From Dyadobacter bucti (GTDB lineage: Bacteria > Bacteroidota > Bacteroidia > Cytophagales > Spirosomataceae): 64,000 bases of DNA. A program made the position numbers and the translations under genes. The DNA is taken from contig NZ_SWFP01000009.1 in NCBI RefSeq assembly GCF_005869225.1, positions 299,633 through 363,632 of the forward strand, written 5' to 3'. Position 1 is the stretch's first letter, and each line of letters starts with the position of its first letter. Positions 1 to 8,097 of the stretch are shown piece by piece. The notes under the pieces were generated by a model. That model saw nothing but the letters and a program-made list of their open reading frames with translations, was not told where the DNA came from and did not search any database.

Positions 1-63
1 GCTTTGTGCAAAAGTCAGTACGCTGGTCAATAGCAGCGCGGCGATCAGGAGTGTTTTTTTCAT
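1..63 (-). CDS. Secreted protein, N-terminal fragment (cut by window edge)
   Basis: The first 63 bases on the minus strand encode 21 residues beginning MKKTLLIAALLL and ending FAQS, starting from an ATG at 63. This is a clear Sec signal peptide of the Bacteroidota type with a cleavage site near FAQ/S. The rest of the gene lies outside the window, so no function can be given. It is the last visible gene of the minus-strand uronate operon, 84 bp after the transporter stop, and could be a secreted polysaccharide-active protein, but that is inference from position only. Confidence 0.7.
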   Translation of the reverse strand, partial: MKKTLLIAALLLTSVLTFAQS

Positions 64-124
64 TTCAAATAATTTAAAAAATAGTTAAAGTTCTCACAAG
101 GACCGCATATCAAAAAAGCCGATG

Positions 125-136
125 GCCGACAGCTGA
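125..136. repeat. Short interspersed repeat GCCGACAGCTGA, copy 1
   Basis: This 12-base word lies between the transporter gene and the secreted-protein gene. Its exact reverse complement lies at 3143-3154 in the spacer between kduI and kduD, inside a run of related CAGCTGTCGG words. Two copies in spacers of one operon suggest a small dispersed intergenic repeat; function unknown. Confidence 0.35.
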
Positions 137-147
137 AATCCGGCAGC

Positions 148-1428
148 CTAAATCTCAACTTGCTCCATCTTAGGGGCGAAGAAATGCATTACTCCCCAAG
201 CCACCAGATAAGCAAAGCCGCAGATGACAAAAATAATATTGTAACCTGCACCGATATTTCCGGCCGTTTTATAGTTGTCCAGAATTATCCCTACCAAAAG
301 CGGGAAAAGTATACCGCCTACTGATCCGGCCATTCCGCCGATACCTACCACGGAGCTCACGGCCTTTTTGGGGAACATATCCGAGGCAGTAGTGAAAATG
401 TTGGCGCTCCAGGCCTGGTGGGCGGCCGCTGCAAGACTAATCAGCACCACTGCCTGCCAGATGTTCGTGGTATATTGGGCGAGCATGATGGGTGTAACCA
501 GAAATGCAAAAATGAGCATGGAGGTCTTCCTTGCCCGGAAGATAGGCCACCCTTTTTTGATAAAGTAACCGGAAAGATAGCCGCCGCCAATGCTGCCGAT
601 CGTGGTCGCAGTGTAAACAATAACCAGTTCCGGGCTTGGTTTGGAGAGGTTCAGCTTAAATGCTTCTGCAAAATAGGAAGGAAGCCAGTACAGGAAAAAC
701 CACCATATCGGATCGGTAAGCATTTTGCCGAAAACGAATGCCCAGGTTTGACGGATTTTAAACAATTCGAGCCATTTTACAGGAGCTTCTTTGCTGGTGT
801 CGGCTTCGTTATCACTATGAATGTAGTCGAACTCCGCTTTGTTGATGCGGGGGTGGTTCGCCGGAAGTTCGTAATACTTTATCCAGAAAAACAGCCAGAT
901 GAAACCAACTGCGCCGGTGATCAGGAAGGCTTCCTGCCAGCCATAAGCGCCCAGGATCCAGGGAACCATAATCGGTGCGACCACTGCGCCAATGTTCGCT
1001 CCCGAGTTGAAAATACCGGTAGCCAGCGCACGTTCCTTTTTTGGAAACCATTCTGCTGTGGCTTTGATAGCGACCGGGAAATTGCCTGCTTCGCCCATGC
1101 CCAGCAATGCACGCATGAGACCAAAGCTGAAAGTGCCTGTGGCAACTGCATGCAGCATGGCGGCAATGCTCCACACAACCACAGATATGGTATAGCCAAG
1201 CTTTGTCCCGATTTTATCAATGATCGCACCGAAACCAATGAGCGAAACTGCATATGCAGTCTGAAAAGCCATAACGATATGACTGAAATCGGTCTCGCTC
1301 CAATTAAAATCTTGTTCTAATGTTGGTTTTAGCAAGCCAAGCACCTGCCGGTCGAGGTAATTGATGGTGGTGGCGCAAAAAAGCAGGGCGACAACCCGCC
1401 AGCGATATTTTGTCATTTGGTTTTCCAT
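148..1428 (-). CDS. exuT: MFS transporter, hexuronate (ExuT/ACS) type
   Basis: A 426-residue, highly hydrophobic protein of the major facilitator superfamily, of normal length with about 12 predicted membrane segments. Residues 22-28 (INYLDRQ) and 110-118 (GMGEAGNFP) match the signature positions of the anion:cation symporter family that holds ExuT, GudP and DgoT. It is expected to import hexuronates or their unsaturated breakdown products by proton symport across the inner membrane. It lies 79 bp downstream of a KdgF-like cupin in one strand run with kduI and kduD, which supports a uronate substrate. Exact substrate (galacturonate, glucuronate or unsaturated uronate) cannot be read from sequence; tartrate or galactonate transport are alternatives. 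Confidence 0.85.
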   Translation of the reverse strand: MENQMTKYRWRVVALLFCATTINYLDRQVLGLLKPTLEQDFNWSETDFSHIVMAFQTAYAVSLIGFGAIIDKIGTKLGYTISVVVWSIAAMLHAVATGTFSFGLMRALLGMGEAGNFPVAIKATAEWFPKKERALATGIFNSGANIGAVVAPIMVPWILGAYGWQEAFLITGAVGFIWLFFWIKYYELPANHPRINKAEFDYIHSDNEADTSKEAPVKWLELFKIRQTWAFVFGKMLTDPIWWFFLYWLPSYFAEAFKLNLSKPSPELVIVYTATTIGSIGGGYLSGYFIKKGWPIFRARKTSMLIFAFLVTPIMLAQYTTNIWQAVVLISLAAAAHQAWSANIFTTASDMFPKKAVSSVVGIGGMAGSVGGILFPLLVGIILDNYKTAGNIGAGYNIIFVICGFAYLVAWGVMHFFAPKMEQVEI

Positions 1429-1507
1429 AAAGGAGGATATTCGGATAAATGTAAGTTAAGGCTAAGCGTATTTTAGCAGACGACATTTTCCCGGATTGCC
1501 CTTTAAG

Positions 1508-1930
1508 TTATTTTACAAAGTCTTCCCGCATGGGCGTGAACAGGTCTATCAAAACACCCGCTTCGATACAAACAGCTCCGTGCATGACATTTGAGGGAAT
1601 ATAATATCCATCTCCTTTTTTTAGGGTTTGTTTTTTATCTGCGATGGTAACCTCAAAAACTCCGCTTTCAACGTAGCTCATCTGGGTATGGACATGCTTG
1701 TGTGGTGCTCCGATCCCGCCTTTCTGGAAATCGATTTTTACCATCATCATGGTCTCGTCATAAGACATGATCTTGCGCTTAACCCCGGGTCCGATCTCCT
1801 GCCACGGAATATCCGCATCGATTATAAATTGCTTTCCTTTTGCAAGCTGCGCAGGACTTTGAGCAAATAAATGGCTGGAAACCAATAATATGCCGAAAAA
1901 TAAGACGAGTGTTATGTTGATTTTTTTCAT
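1508..1930 (-). CDS. kdgF: KdgF-like cupin, exported paralogue
   Basis: A 140-residue single cupin domain behind a signal peptide (residues 1-24, ending LFAQ). The metal-site cluster HxHxHxQ lies at 77-83 and a further cupin histidine at 117, followed by a C-terminal FTPMREDF that is typical of KdgF proteins. KdgF turns the 4,5-unsaturated uronate released by lyases into the linear ketone form that KduI accepts. This copy is closely similar to the next gene (9 bp upstream), which has no signal peptide, so the pair looks like a tandem duplication with one copy sent to the periplasm. The KdgF assignment is from motif recall and the kduI/kduD context; a generic cupin of other function remains possible. 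Confidence 0.75.
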   Translation of the reverse strand: MKKINITLVLFFGILLVSSHLFAQSPAQLAKGKQFIIDADIPWQEIGPGVKRKIMSYDETMMMVKIDFQKGGIGAPHKHVHTQMSYVESGVFEVTIADKKQTLKKGDGYYIPSNVMHGAVCIEAGVLIDLFTPMREDFVK

Positions 1931-1939
1931 TTTAATTAT

Positions 1940-2287
1940 TTAATGTGTTAAAAAATCCGCCCGCATGGGTGTAAAAATATCAACCAGAATTCCTTCTTCT
2001 AAACATAACGCGCCATGTACAACGTCAGGCTGTACGTGATAAGCATCCCCTTTTTTGAGCATCTGTTTTTTGTTTCCGATGGTAATTTCAAAACTCCCGC
2101 TTTCGATATAGCTCATCTGGGTATGGAAATGACTGTGCAGGGCACCAATCCCCCCGATCTCAAAAGCTACTTTGACCATCATCAGATTATCGTCGTAAGC
2201 CATGATCTTCCTTTTCAGCCCACTCCCGAGATCTTCCCATGGAATGTCGTTATCCTGAATGTATTCTTTACCTTTCAATTGCTCCAT
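1940..2287 (-). CDS. kdgF: KdgF-like cupin, cytoplasmic paralogue
   Basis: A 115-residue one-domain cupin without a signal peptide. It shares the IPWxxxGxGxKRKIM start, the HxHxHxQ metal cluster (51-57), His91 and the FTPMRxDF ending with its exported neighbour. In polyuronate catabolism such proteins catalyse ring opening/tautomerisation of 4-deoxy-L-threo-hex-4-enopyranuronate to the 5-keto acid. It sits 12 bp after kduI and 9 bp before the exported copy, so all are probably co-transcribed. Start at ATG 2287 places the conserved IPWEDLG at residue 15, as usual for the family. Confidence 0.8.
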   Translation of the reverse strand: MEQLKGKEYIQDNDIPWEDLGSGLKRKIMAYDDNLMMVKVAFEIGGIGALHSHFHTQMSYIESGSFEITIGNKKQMLKKGDAYHVQPDVVHGALCLEEGILVDIFTPMRADFLTH

Positions 2288-2299
2288 TGCTATTAGCGT

Positions 2300-3130
2300 T
2301 TATCTGAGATCATGCATAGCCACAGCGTCCATATCCGTATAATCCTTATTTTCTCCGGCCATACCCCAGATAAACGAGTAATTGGAAGTACCGCAGCCCG
2401 AGTGGACAGACCAGGGCGGAGAAATAATCGCCTGGCGGTCAGAAACCCATAGATGCCTGGTTTCAGAAGGCTCGCCCATCAAATGTAAAACCTTTTGGTT
2501 ATCAGGAATATCAAAATAACAATATGCTTCCATCCGCCTGTCGTGGACGTGGGAGGGCATGGTATTCCAAACGCTTCCTGTCTGCAGAACGGTGAGCCCC
2601 ATCACGAGCTGGCAGCTTTGGATCCCAGCCAGATGGATGTATTTGTAAATCGTGCGGTGATTGGAAGTTTCCATACTTCCTACGGTGAGCGGGGCGGCGT
2701 CTTCTTTTGTGAACAGGGTAGTCGGGCAGGTCTGGTGTGCGGGGGACGACAGGAGATAAAATACCGCCGGACTGGCCGGGTCGCTGCTTGAAAATAGTAC
2801 TTCTTGCGTCCCTTTGCCCACATAGAGACAGCTCATTTTTTTTAATTCAAAAACTTCCCCGTCCGTACTTATTTTCCCGTCTCCGCCAATGTTTATGATA
2901 CCGATTTCCCGCCGTTCCAGAAAATAATCTGCTTTTAAAGCATCATAAGTTTCAAGCCGGATCGGGGTATCAGTGGGAATTGCTCCTCCGATCATCACGC
3001 GGTCATAATGCGAATAGACAAAATGTATCTTTCCGTTTTCAAATATATTTTCAATTAAAAAATTCTCGCGCAGGACTTCGGTATTCATTTGTGATACTTC
3101 CTTGCGGCTGGATTCAAATCTTATTTGCAT
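2300..3130 (-). CDS. kduI: 5-dehydro-4-deoxy-D-glucuronate isomerase
   Basis: A 276-residue protein of KduI length (about 278 in enterobacteria). Recognisable family stretches are the N-terminal MQIRFESSRKEV, the GGAIPTDTPIRLETYDALK block near residue 48, and the C-terminal PSHVHDRRMEAYCYFD region whose histidines and Glu bind the metal. KduI is a zinc-dependent cytoplasmic isomerase that converts 5-keto-4-deoxyuronate (DKI) to 2,5-diketo-3-deoxygluconate (DKII). It lies between kduD and the cupins in one operon, so the three steps KdgF, KduI, KduD are encoded together. Confidence 0.93.
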   Translation of the reverse strand: MQIRFESSRKEVSQMNTEVLRENFLIENIFENGKIHFVYSHYDRVMIGGAIPTDTPIRLETYDALKADYFLERREIGIINIGGDGKISTDGEVFELKKMSCLYVGKGTQEVLFSSSDPASPAVFYLLSSPAHQTCPTTLFTKEDAAPLTVGSMETSNHRTIYKYIHLAGIQSCQLVMGLTVLQTGSVWNTMPSHVHDRRMEAYCYFDIPDNQKVLHLMGEPSETRHLWVSDRQAIISPPWSVHSGCGTSNYSFIWGMAGENKDYTDMDAVAMHDLR

Positions 3131-3142
3131 ACGTTTTAGCTA

Positions 3143-3154
3143 TCAGCTGTCGGC
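3143..3154. repeat. Short interspersed repeat TCAGCTGTCGGC, copy 2
   Basis: Reverse complement of the 12-base word at 125-136. The surrounding 3137-3175 is built from variants of CAGCT and TGTCGGC and fills most of the 71-bp kduI/kduD spacer. No promoter or hairpin terminator was seen in it. Confidence 0.35.
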
Positions 3155-3201
3155 TGTCGGCCTTCAGCTATTGGATATTGGTTTTGATTTTTTGTTGCAA
3201 T

Positions 3202-3972
3202 TTATCTTCCCATCCAGCCGCCGTCTACGGTAAGGATGGTGCCGTTGACGTAGCTGGAAGCATCTGATGCAAGAAACAATACAGGGCCCTTGAAATCTTC
3301 GGGCAAGCCCCACCGTCCGGCGGGTATGCGGTCGAGGATGGATTTGCTCCTGACAGGGTCATTTCTCAGCGCTTCGGTATTGTCGGTATTGATATAGCCA
3401 GGAGCAATGGCATTCACATTGACGCCCTTGCCTGCCCACTCATTGGCCAATGCTTTGACGAGACCGCCTATGGCACTTTTGGAAGCCGTGTAGCCCGGTA
3501 CATTGATGCCTCCCTGGAAAGTCAGGAGCGAAGCGGTAAAAATGATCTTGCCATAACCTCTTGCAATCATTTCCTTACCCAGTTCACGGGACAGGATATA
3601 GGGTGCGTCCAGATTGATGTTCAGTACCTGGTCCCAGTATTCGTCGGAATGTTCTGCGGCTGGTTGACGCAAAATGATTCCTGCATTGTTGACAAGAATA
3701 TCGATTTGCTGGTGGTCTTTTTTTACCTGATTAATAAACTTGTAAAGACTTTCACGGTTTCCAAGATCGGCCCGATACGGATAAAATTGTCGTCCGGTAC
3801 TTTTAACGGATTTCTGAACTTCACTTTCAGCAGCAGATATGGATGAAGAAACGCCGATAATATCTGCTCCTGCTTCCGCCAGAGCCTGCGCCATAGCTTT
3901 TCCTATCCCTCTGTTGCATCCGGTTACGAGCGCTTTTTTGCCAGAGAGATTAAATAAATCGATGGTATTCAT
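3202..3972 (-). CDS. kduD: 2-dehydro-3-deoxy-D-gluconate 5-dehydrogenase
   Basis: A 256-residue classical short-chain dehydrogenase. The cofactor motif TGCNRGIG is at 17-24, NNAG at 95-98, and the catalytic Ser148, Tyr161 and Lys165 (YTASK) are all in place. The N-terminal LFNLSGKKALVTG and the C-terminal VNGTILTVDGGWMGR are typical of KduD, which reduces 2,5-diketo-3-deoxygluconate to KDG with NAD(P)H. It is the first gene of the minus-strand uronate operon, divergent from the LacI-type regulator. Other SDRs share the fold, but adjacency to kduI makes KduD by far the best reading. Confidence 0.9.
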   Translation of the reverse strand: MNTIDLFNLSGKKALVTGCNRGIGKAMAQALAEAGADIIGVSSSISAAESEVQKSVKSTGRQFYPYRADLGNRESLYKFINQVKKDHQQIDILVNNAGIILRQPAAEHSDEYWDQVLNINLDAPYILSRELGKEMIARGYGKIIFTASLLTFQGGINVPGYTASKSAIGGLVKALANEWAGKGVNVNAIAPGYINTDNTEALRNDPVRSKSILDRIPAGRWGLPEDFKGPVLFLASDASSYVNGTILTVDGGWMGR

Positions 3973-4103
3973 GAATGGTTTTGAAATTGGCTTTTACGGG
4001 GTAGACGACGAAATTTGCGTCGGTATAACCGGATCAATGGTTTGGTGAGTATAGACCGAATCATTAGAAATATCAAATATTGAATTGTCTTTTTTTGTGC
4101 AAT

Positions 4104-4122
4104 CGTTATCGGGAACGTTATC
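4104..4122. promoter_or_regulatory. Candidate operator in the kduD/lacI divergent region
   Basis: The 272-bp spacer 3973-4244 separates kduD from its divergent regulator and holds no gene. It contains CGTTATC twice, at 4104-4110 and 4116-4122, 12 bp apart. The second overlaps GGGAACGTTATC, with the central CG and flanking A/T symmetry seen in LacI-family operators. An 8-bp palindrome AAGCGCTT at 4187-4194 is a second candidate. These are guesses from symmetry and position; no perfect TAnnTTTG promoter was found for either gene. Confidence 0.3.
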
Positions 4123-4244
4123 AGGCGCTCGGTTAGGGAGGTAAACCCACCGGTTTTTATATCCTCCTAATTTTTGTACATTCAGCAAGCGCTTAATTCG
4201 TTACGCTTCATCTCCTGTTTAATTTGCAATAAACCATTTTTTGC

Positions 4245-5282
4245 TTGGATACAATTACAATTAAAGATATAGCCAAAGCGCTGCACCTCTCTACGTCGAC
4301 GGTTTCACGTGCGTTGAGAAACAGTTACGAGATCAATGCGGAAACCAAGCGGCTGGTAATGGAATATGCCGAGAAAATGAATTACCGACCTAATCCGATT
4401 GCATTGAGTCTGCGGGACAGCAAAAGCAAATCGATAGGCGTTATCATTCCGGAAATTGCCAATAATTTCTTTTCACAATTGATTAATGGAATAGAGTCGA
4501 TCGCTTACGATTCGGGCTATCACGTGGTGATTTTCCAGAGCCACGAATCCTATGAGCGGGAAGTAGCGAACACGAATTATCTGGTTTCGCGCAAAGTGGA
4601 CGGCCTGCTCGTGTCGCTTTCCAGTCTTACAACGAATTTGTGGCATTTTGAGGACCTCATCAACCGGGGCCTGCCGATCGTATTTCTTGATCGTGTCCCC
4701 AAAGAGGTTGAGACGCACAAAGTAGTGGCGGATAATTATGCAGGTAGCTATGAGGCTACGGAGCACCTGATCCGTTCGGGCAGGCGGCGGATCGCCCATC
4801 TGACAAGCCCGATCTATCTGTCGATCACCAGTGAGCGGCTGGCGGGATATAAACAGGCACTTGAAGACAATGGTATTCAATTTGATGAGGCTTATGTCAA
4901 ATACTGCGATCACGGCGGAAAAGTGACGAGCGAGAATGAAAAAGCGGTGCGGGAAATGCTGGATCTGCCTGAACCGCCGGATGCTATTTTTACCGCAAGC
5001 GACCGGCTTACTACCGGCTGTATGTCGGTTTTACATCAAAGGCATATCCGGATACCGGAAGAGATTGCCATTGTAGGTTTTACCAATATCGGCGTCGCCG
5101 ATCTTTTAAACCCACCTCTGACTGCAGTGGTACAACCCGCCCTTGAAATGGGGCAGCAGGGTGTAGAGCTGCTGATCCGACTTATCGAACACCCCAATAA
5201 AGCCGGTGATTTTGAAACCCGGTCGTTGAAAACTTCTCTGGTCATCCGGGAGTCGAGCGCGGGGAAGATCAGGAGGGAATAA
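4245..5282 (+). CDS. LacI-family transcriptional regulator of the uronate operon
   Basis: A 345-residue repressor. The N-terminal helix-turn-helix (ITIKDIAKALHLSTSTVSRALR, residues 4-25) and hinge region (NYRPNPIALSLR) are followed by a periplasmic-binding-protein-like effector domain beginning near residue 60 (SIGVIIPEIANNFFSQL). The start is TTG: the frame is closed by TAA at 4230-4232 and the first in-frame ATG (about residue 39) would remove the DNA-binding helix. It is transcribed away from kduD and probably represses that operon, releasing it with a uronate intermediate such as KDG; the ligand is inference. Confidence 0.88.
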   Translation: MDTITIKDIAKALHLSTSTVSRALRNSYEINAETKRLVMEYAEKMNYRPNPIALSLRDSKSKSIGVIIPEIANNFFSQLINGIESIAYDSGYHVVIFQSHESYEREVANTNYLVSRKVDGLLVSLSSLTTNLWHFEDLINRGLPIVFLDRVPKEVETHKVVADNYAGSYEATEHLIRSGRRRIAHLTSPIYLSITSERLAGYKQALEDNGIQFDEAYVKYCDHGGKVTSENEKAVREMLDLPEPPDAIFTASDRLTTGCMSVLHQRHIRIPEEIAIVGFTNIGVADLLNPPLTAVVQPALEMGQQGVELLIRLIEHPNKAGDFETRSLKTSLVIRESSAGKIRRE

Positions 5283-5315
5283 TTATCTTGCGGCTCCATT
5301 CAATTTTTACATGAT

Positions 5316-5792
5316 ATGATCAGCCTTCCGATTGGTGATGCTTTGTTCAATTACAGAGTTGCAGGCGTTGCCATTTTAAACGGGAAAGTACTTTTGCACA
5401 AAACACCTTCCGATAAATTCTGGAGCCTGCCGGGCGGCCGGGCCGAGCTTTTTGAATTTTCAAAAAATACATTGATCCGAGAAATGATGGAAGAAACCGG
5501 CATGCATGTGACGGTCGGGGAAATGCTTTGGGTCTCCGAGAATTTTTTCGTGTACAATTCGATCAAACACCATGAAATAGGATTTTATTTCATGATGGAG
5601 ATTCATGAATTGGAAAATCAATCAGACTTTCTGGGCAAAGAAGGATCAGAAGACTTGCTATTCAAATGGTTCGACATTTCTGAGCTGCATAGCATAAAAG
5701 TTTATCCCGAATTTATCGCCGGCCAGCTATCCGGTAATGCAGAACCCGCAAGAAACTTTACTGCTGATTTCAGAGATCTCGATGCATTCTGA
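5316..5792 (+). CDS. NUDIX hydrolase
   Basis: A 158-residue protein with a complete NUDIX box GX5EX7REUXEEXGU at residues 41-63 (Gly41, Glu47, Arg55, Glu56, Glu59, Glu60, Gly62). These residues bind the divalent metal and hydrolyse a nucleoside diphosphate linked to another group. The substrate cannot be told from sequence. There is no HTH domain, so it is not an NrtR-type regulator. It starts 33 bp after the LacI-type gene on the same strand, and its stop codon directly abuts the stop of the convergent GH31 gene with no spacer. Confidence 0.88.
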   Translation: MISLPIGDALFNYRVAGVAILNGKVLLHKTPSDKFWSLPGGRAELFEFSKNTLIREMMEETGMHVTVGEMLWVSENFFVYNSIKHHEIGFYFMMEIHELENQSDFLGKEGSEDLLFKWFDISELHSIKVYPEFIAGQLSGNAEPARNFTADFRDLDAF

Positions 5793-7937
5793 CTATTTGG
5801 TCATATAACGCCAGGTAACTTTTCCGACCGTGCCGGGTTTCCCTTTTTCTTCCGCGGAAATGCTTCCTTTCAGCTCGCCGTTTTTCTGACGTTCCACCTT
5901 GATTTCCCGCCACGAGAAGATACCTTTTTCATAAGCGAAGGTTTCTCCGTCATCATCATATAGTTTGTAGTTCCCGTTTTTTTCTCCATAATGACGGATT
6001 TCCAGGTCTACTTTCTCGTTAGCTTTCGGGGCGTGCAGCATCACAGGCATCATCGGGACAATACCACCATCTTTTACAAAAACGGGTATCTTGTCCAAAC
6101 CCGGCGTGATCGTTATTACCTCTCCGTTTCCTGCCAGCTTTCCGGTGTAGAAGTCGTACCATTTTCCTTTTGGAAGGATCACTTTGCGGGAAGTTTCTCC
6201 TGTAAACAGCGGCGCAACCAGTAAATATTCGCCTGCCATATACTGGTCTTTCACTTCTTTTGTAAGCGCTTCCTCGTAAGGGTTTTCTTCAAGGTTCGTT
6301 GCGGTTTTTTCATTTTTCACTCCTGAGCTGAATCTCTCTTCCAGGCTCATTCCACGGAATGGAGGAGTGCCTTTGTAGTGATATTTGGCAAATTCGGAAT
6401 ACCAGTACGGCATCATTTGCATACGGAGTTCCGCGACGGCTTTGATTTGGGGCGCCACCTCCGGAAATGTCCAGGGCTGCATGCTCGTAGACCATGCATT
6501 GATCATCGCCATAGGCGAAAAGCAAACGGTTTGAAATCTTCTCAGCCATTCTTCCGCAGTTTTAGAAGCGCGCACTTCGGGCGTCCACAATACCCCGGCG
6601 TACCCGCTGTTGATCAGAGCGGTAATGAAATCTTCGTGGCTGTAATTGTCATTGTAGATCACATAAGGGAATGAAGAACCGCCTGCGTTGGAGCCTCTTA
6701 CAAGGCCATAAGTACGCATGTTGTTGTTCCTGAACATTTCATAAGAATACTTCTGGACAAGCAGGCCGTAAGTCTGGCGCATTTGCTCGGATGAGTGGCC
6801 CGAGGGGAAAATGGTCACGTCGGGCCATAAGTAGGAATCAAAACCGTCCACTTCGTCGATTTTATAACCGCTTACACCTATTTTGACATGCTCTTTTTCA
6901 AACTGGTCGAAGAGAATTTTGCGCGCTTCGGGCATGGACAGATCGGGTATGGTACCGTTCCAGACTGTATGTGAGGCGGTGTACGGGTCAATTTTTTTGT
7001 AAATAGATGCGTCCGGGGACACATAGGGATTGGTCCAAAGGTTGATCTTCACACCGACCGCATCCATTTCTTTCACAAACTTTGCGGGATCGGGGAATCT
7101 CGTTTTATCCCATTCAAAAGTACAAGGGTATGATTTGCTTTGCCAGCCGGGTTCCAGTCCGATAAAGTCGAGCGGGTAGCCTCTGTCTTCAAATGCTTTG
7201 GCTTCCTGTTTTACCTGCTCAGCATTATACAGCCTGTGCACACGTTGCGTAAAACCCAGGCCCCACCGCGGCGGCAGGCAGCCGCCTCCGCTCAGGAGGT
7301 TGAAACGCTGAATGGCATTGATCGGCTTTGGTCCTGCAAAAACATACATCTCGATCCCTTCCGCCGGGACCAGCATCTCAACCGCATCGGAATAGGGATG
7401 CGCACTCCAGTTATCGTCCGTGTTCCTGTCCTGTACTTCCGGTGGATTTTTACTGTCTTTCCTGACGCCGTGGCCAGCATAGACGTCAATGTATTTAGCG
7501 GAATTTACAAAAACACCATAGCCCAGAGATGATACATAAAACGGGGTAGGAGCGTGGGTTCTTCCATTGTCGGACTTGCCGTAATGGTCAGCATGCAGCT
7601 GCATGATCCTTCCCCGCTGATGGATTGTCTGGAAGTTTAAGCCAAATCCAAAAAGCTGCTCATTCCTTTCCAGCGGCAATCTGATATAGGTTTTGCCCAA
7701 ATGCATTTCAATAGAAATGTCTTCCTTTTTTAATGGAAATGCAGCTTTGTCCAGCGTCTGCAGAGTGGCGGACGGGGTTACATTGGCCGCTTTCAGAAGA
7801 TCATAGGCATCGGGCTTTCCGGCAGTGCCTTTCCAGACGCCAGGGTAAATTTCCTGCCACTGGATATTTTGAGCAGAAGAACGAGAAGGTGCAAGATAGA
7901 AAATCGTGCAAAGCAGCAGCAGAAACGTGAGACGCAT
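5793..7937 (-). CDS. Secreted glycoside hydrolase family 31 enzyme
   Basis: A 714-residue protein with a Sec signal peptide (1-22, ending SSAQ), an N-terminal GH31 beta-sandwich and a central (beta/alpha)8 barrel. The usual nucleophile motif appears as GYKIDEVDGFD with Asp361 as candidate nucleophile, and Asp430 in YNDNYS is a candidate acid/base. The C-terminal part (GKWYDFYTGKL, DDDGETFAYEKG) is the standard beta-sandwich tail. The family includes alpha-glucosidases, alpha-xylosidases and alpha-galactosidases, and the subtype cannot be settled here. Periplasmic action on oligosaccharides is expected. It is a single gene with about 160 bp of AT-rich DNA before the next promoter. Confidence 0.88.
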   Translation of the reverse strand: MRLTFLLLLCTIFYLAPSRSSAQNIQWQEIYPGVWKGTAGKPDAYDLLKAANVTPSATLQTLDKAAFPLKKEDISIEMHLGKTYIRLPLERNEQLFGFGLNFQTIHQRGRIMQLHADHYGKSDNGRTHAPTPFYVSSLGYGVFVNSAKYIDVYAGHGVRKDSKNPPEVQDRNTDDNWSAHPYSDAVEMLVPAEGIEMYVFAGPKPINAIQRFNLLSGGGCLPPRWGLGFTQRVHRLYNAEQVKQEAKAFEDRGYPLDFIGLEPGWQSKSYPCTFEWDKTRFPDPAKFVKEMDAVGVKINLWTNPYVSPDASIYKKIDPYTASHTVWNGTIPDLSMPEARKILFDQFEKEHVKIGVSGYKIDEVDGFDSYLWPDVTIFPSGHSSEQMRQTYGLLVQKYSYEMFRNNNMRTYGLVRGSNAGGSSFPYVIYNDNYSHEDFITALINSGYAGVLWTPEVRASKTAEEWLRRFQTVCFSPMAMINAWSTSMQPWTFPEVAPQIKAVAELRMQMMPYWYSEFAKYHYKGTPPFRGMSLEERFSSGVKNEKTATNLEENPYEEALTKEVKDQYMAGEYLLVAPLFTGETSRKVILPKGKWYDFYTGKLAGNGEVITITPGLDKIPVFVKDGGIVPMMPVMLHAPKANEKVDLEIRHYGEKNGNYKLYDDDGETFAYEKGIFSWREIKVERQKNGELKGSISAEEKGKPGTVGKVTWRYMTK

Positions 7938-8029
7938 GACGTAAGGGCCTGATTAGGATGGTTTAGAATATAAGAAGTGATTATATTTTTATACTAAAAG
8001 AATTTTTAGAAAATTATAGTCTATTAAAC

Positions 8030-8060
8030 TTGTAGGATAAATAGATTAATAATATCTTTG
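8030..8060 (+). promoter_or_regulatory. Bacteroidota-type promoter of the redoxin gene
   Basis: TTG at 8030-8032 and TATCTTTG at 8053-8060 (perfect TAnnTTTG) are separated by 20 bp. This matches the -33/-7 promoter of the primary Bacteroidota sigma factor. The redoxin ATG lies 38 bp downstream. Confidence 0.7.
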
Positions 8061-8097
8061 CAGCAGACGTACCGAAAATGCACTATCCCTAACAGTT

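Noticed and set aside
3994..4188. 64-codon minus-strand frame in the kduD/lacI spacer
   Set aside because: No family pattern, low-complexity C-terminus, and it would occupy the likely operator region; treated as chance.
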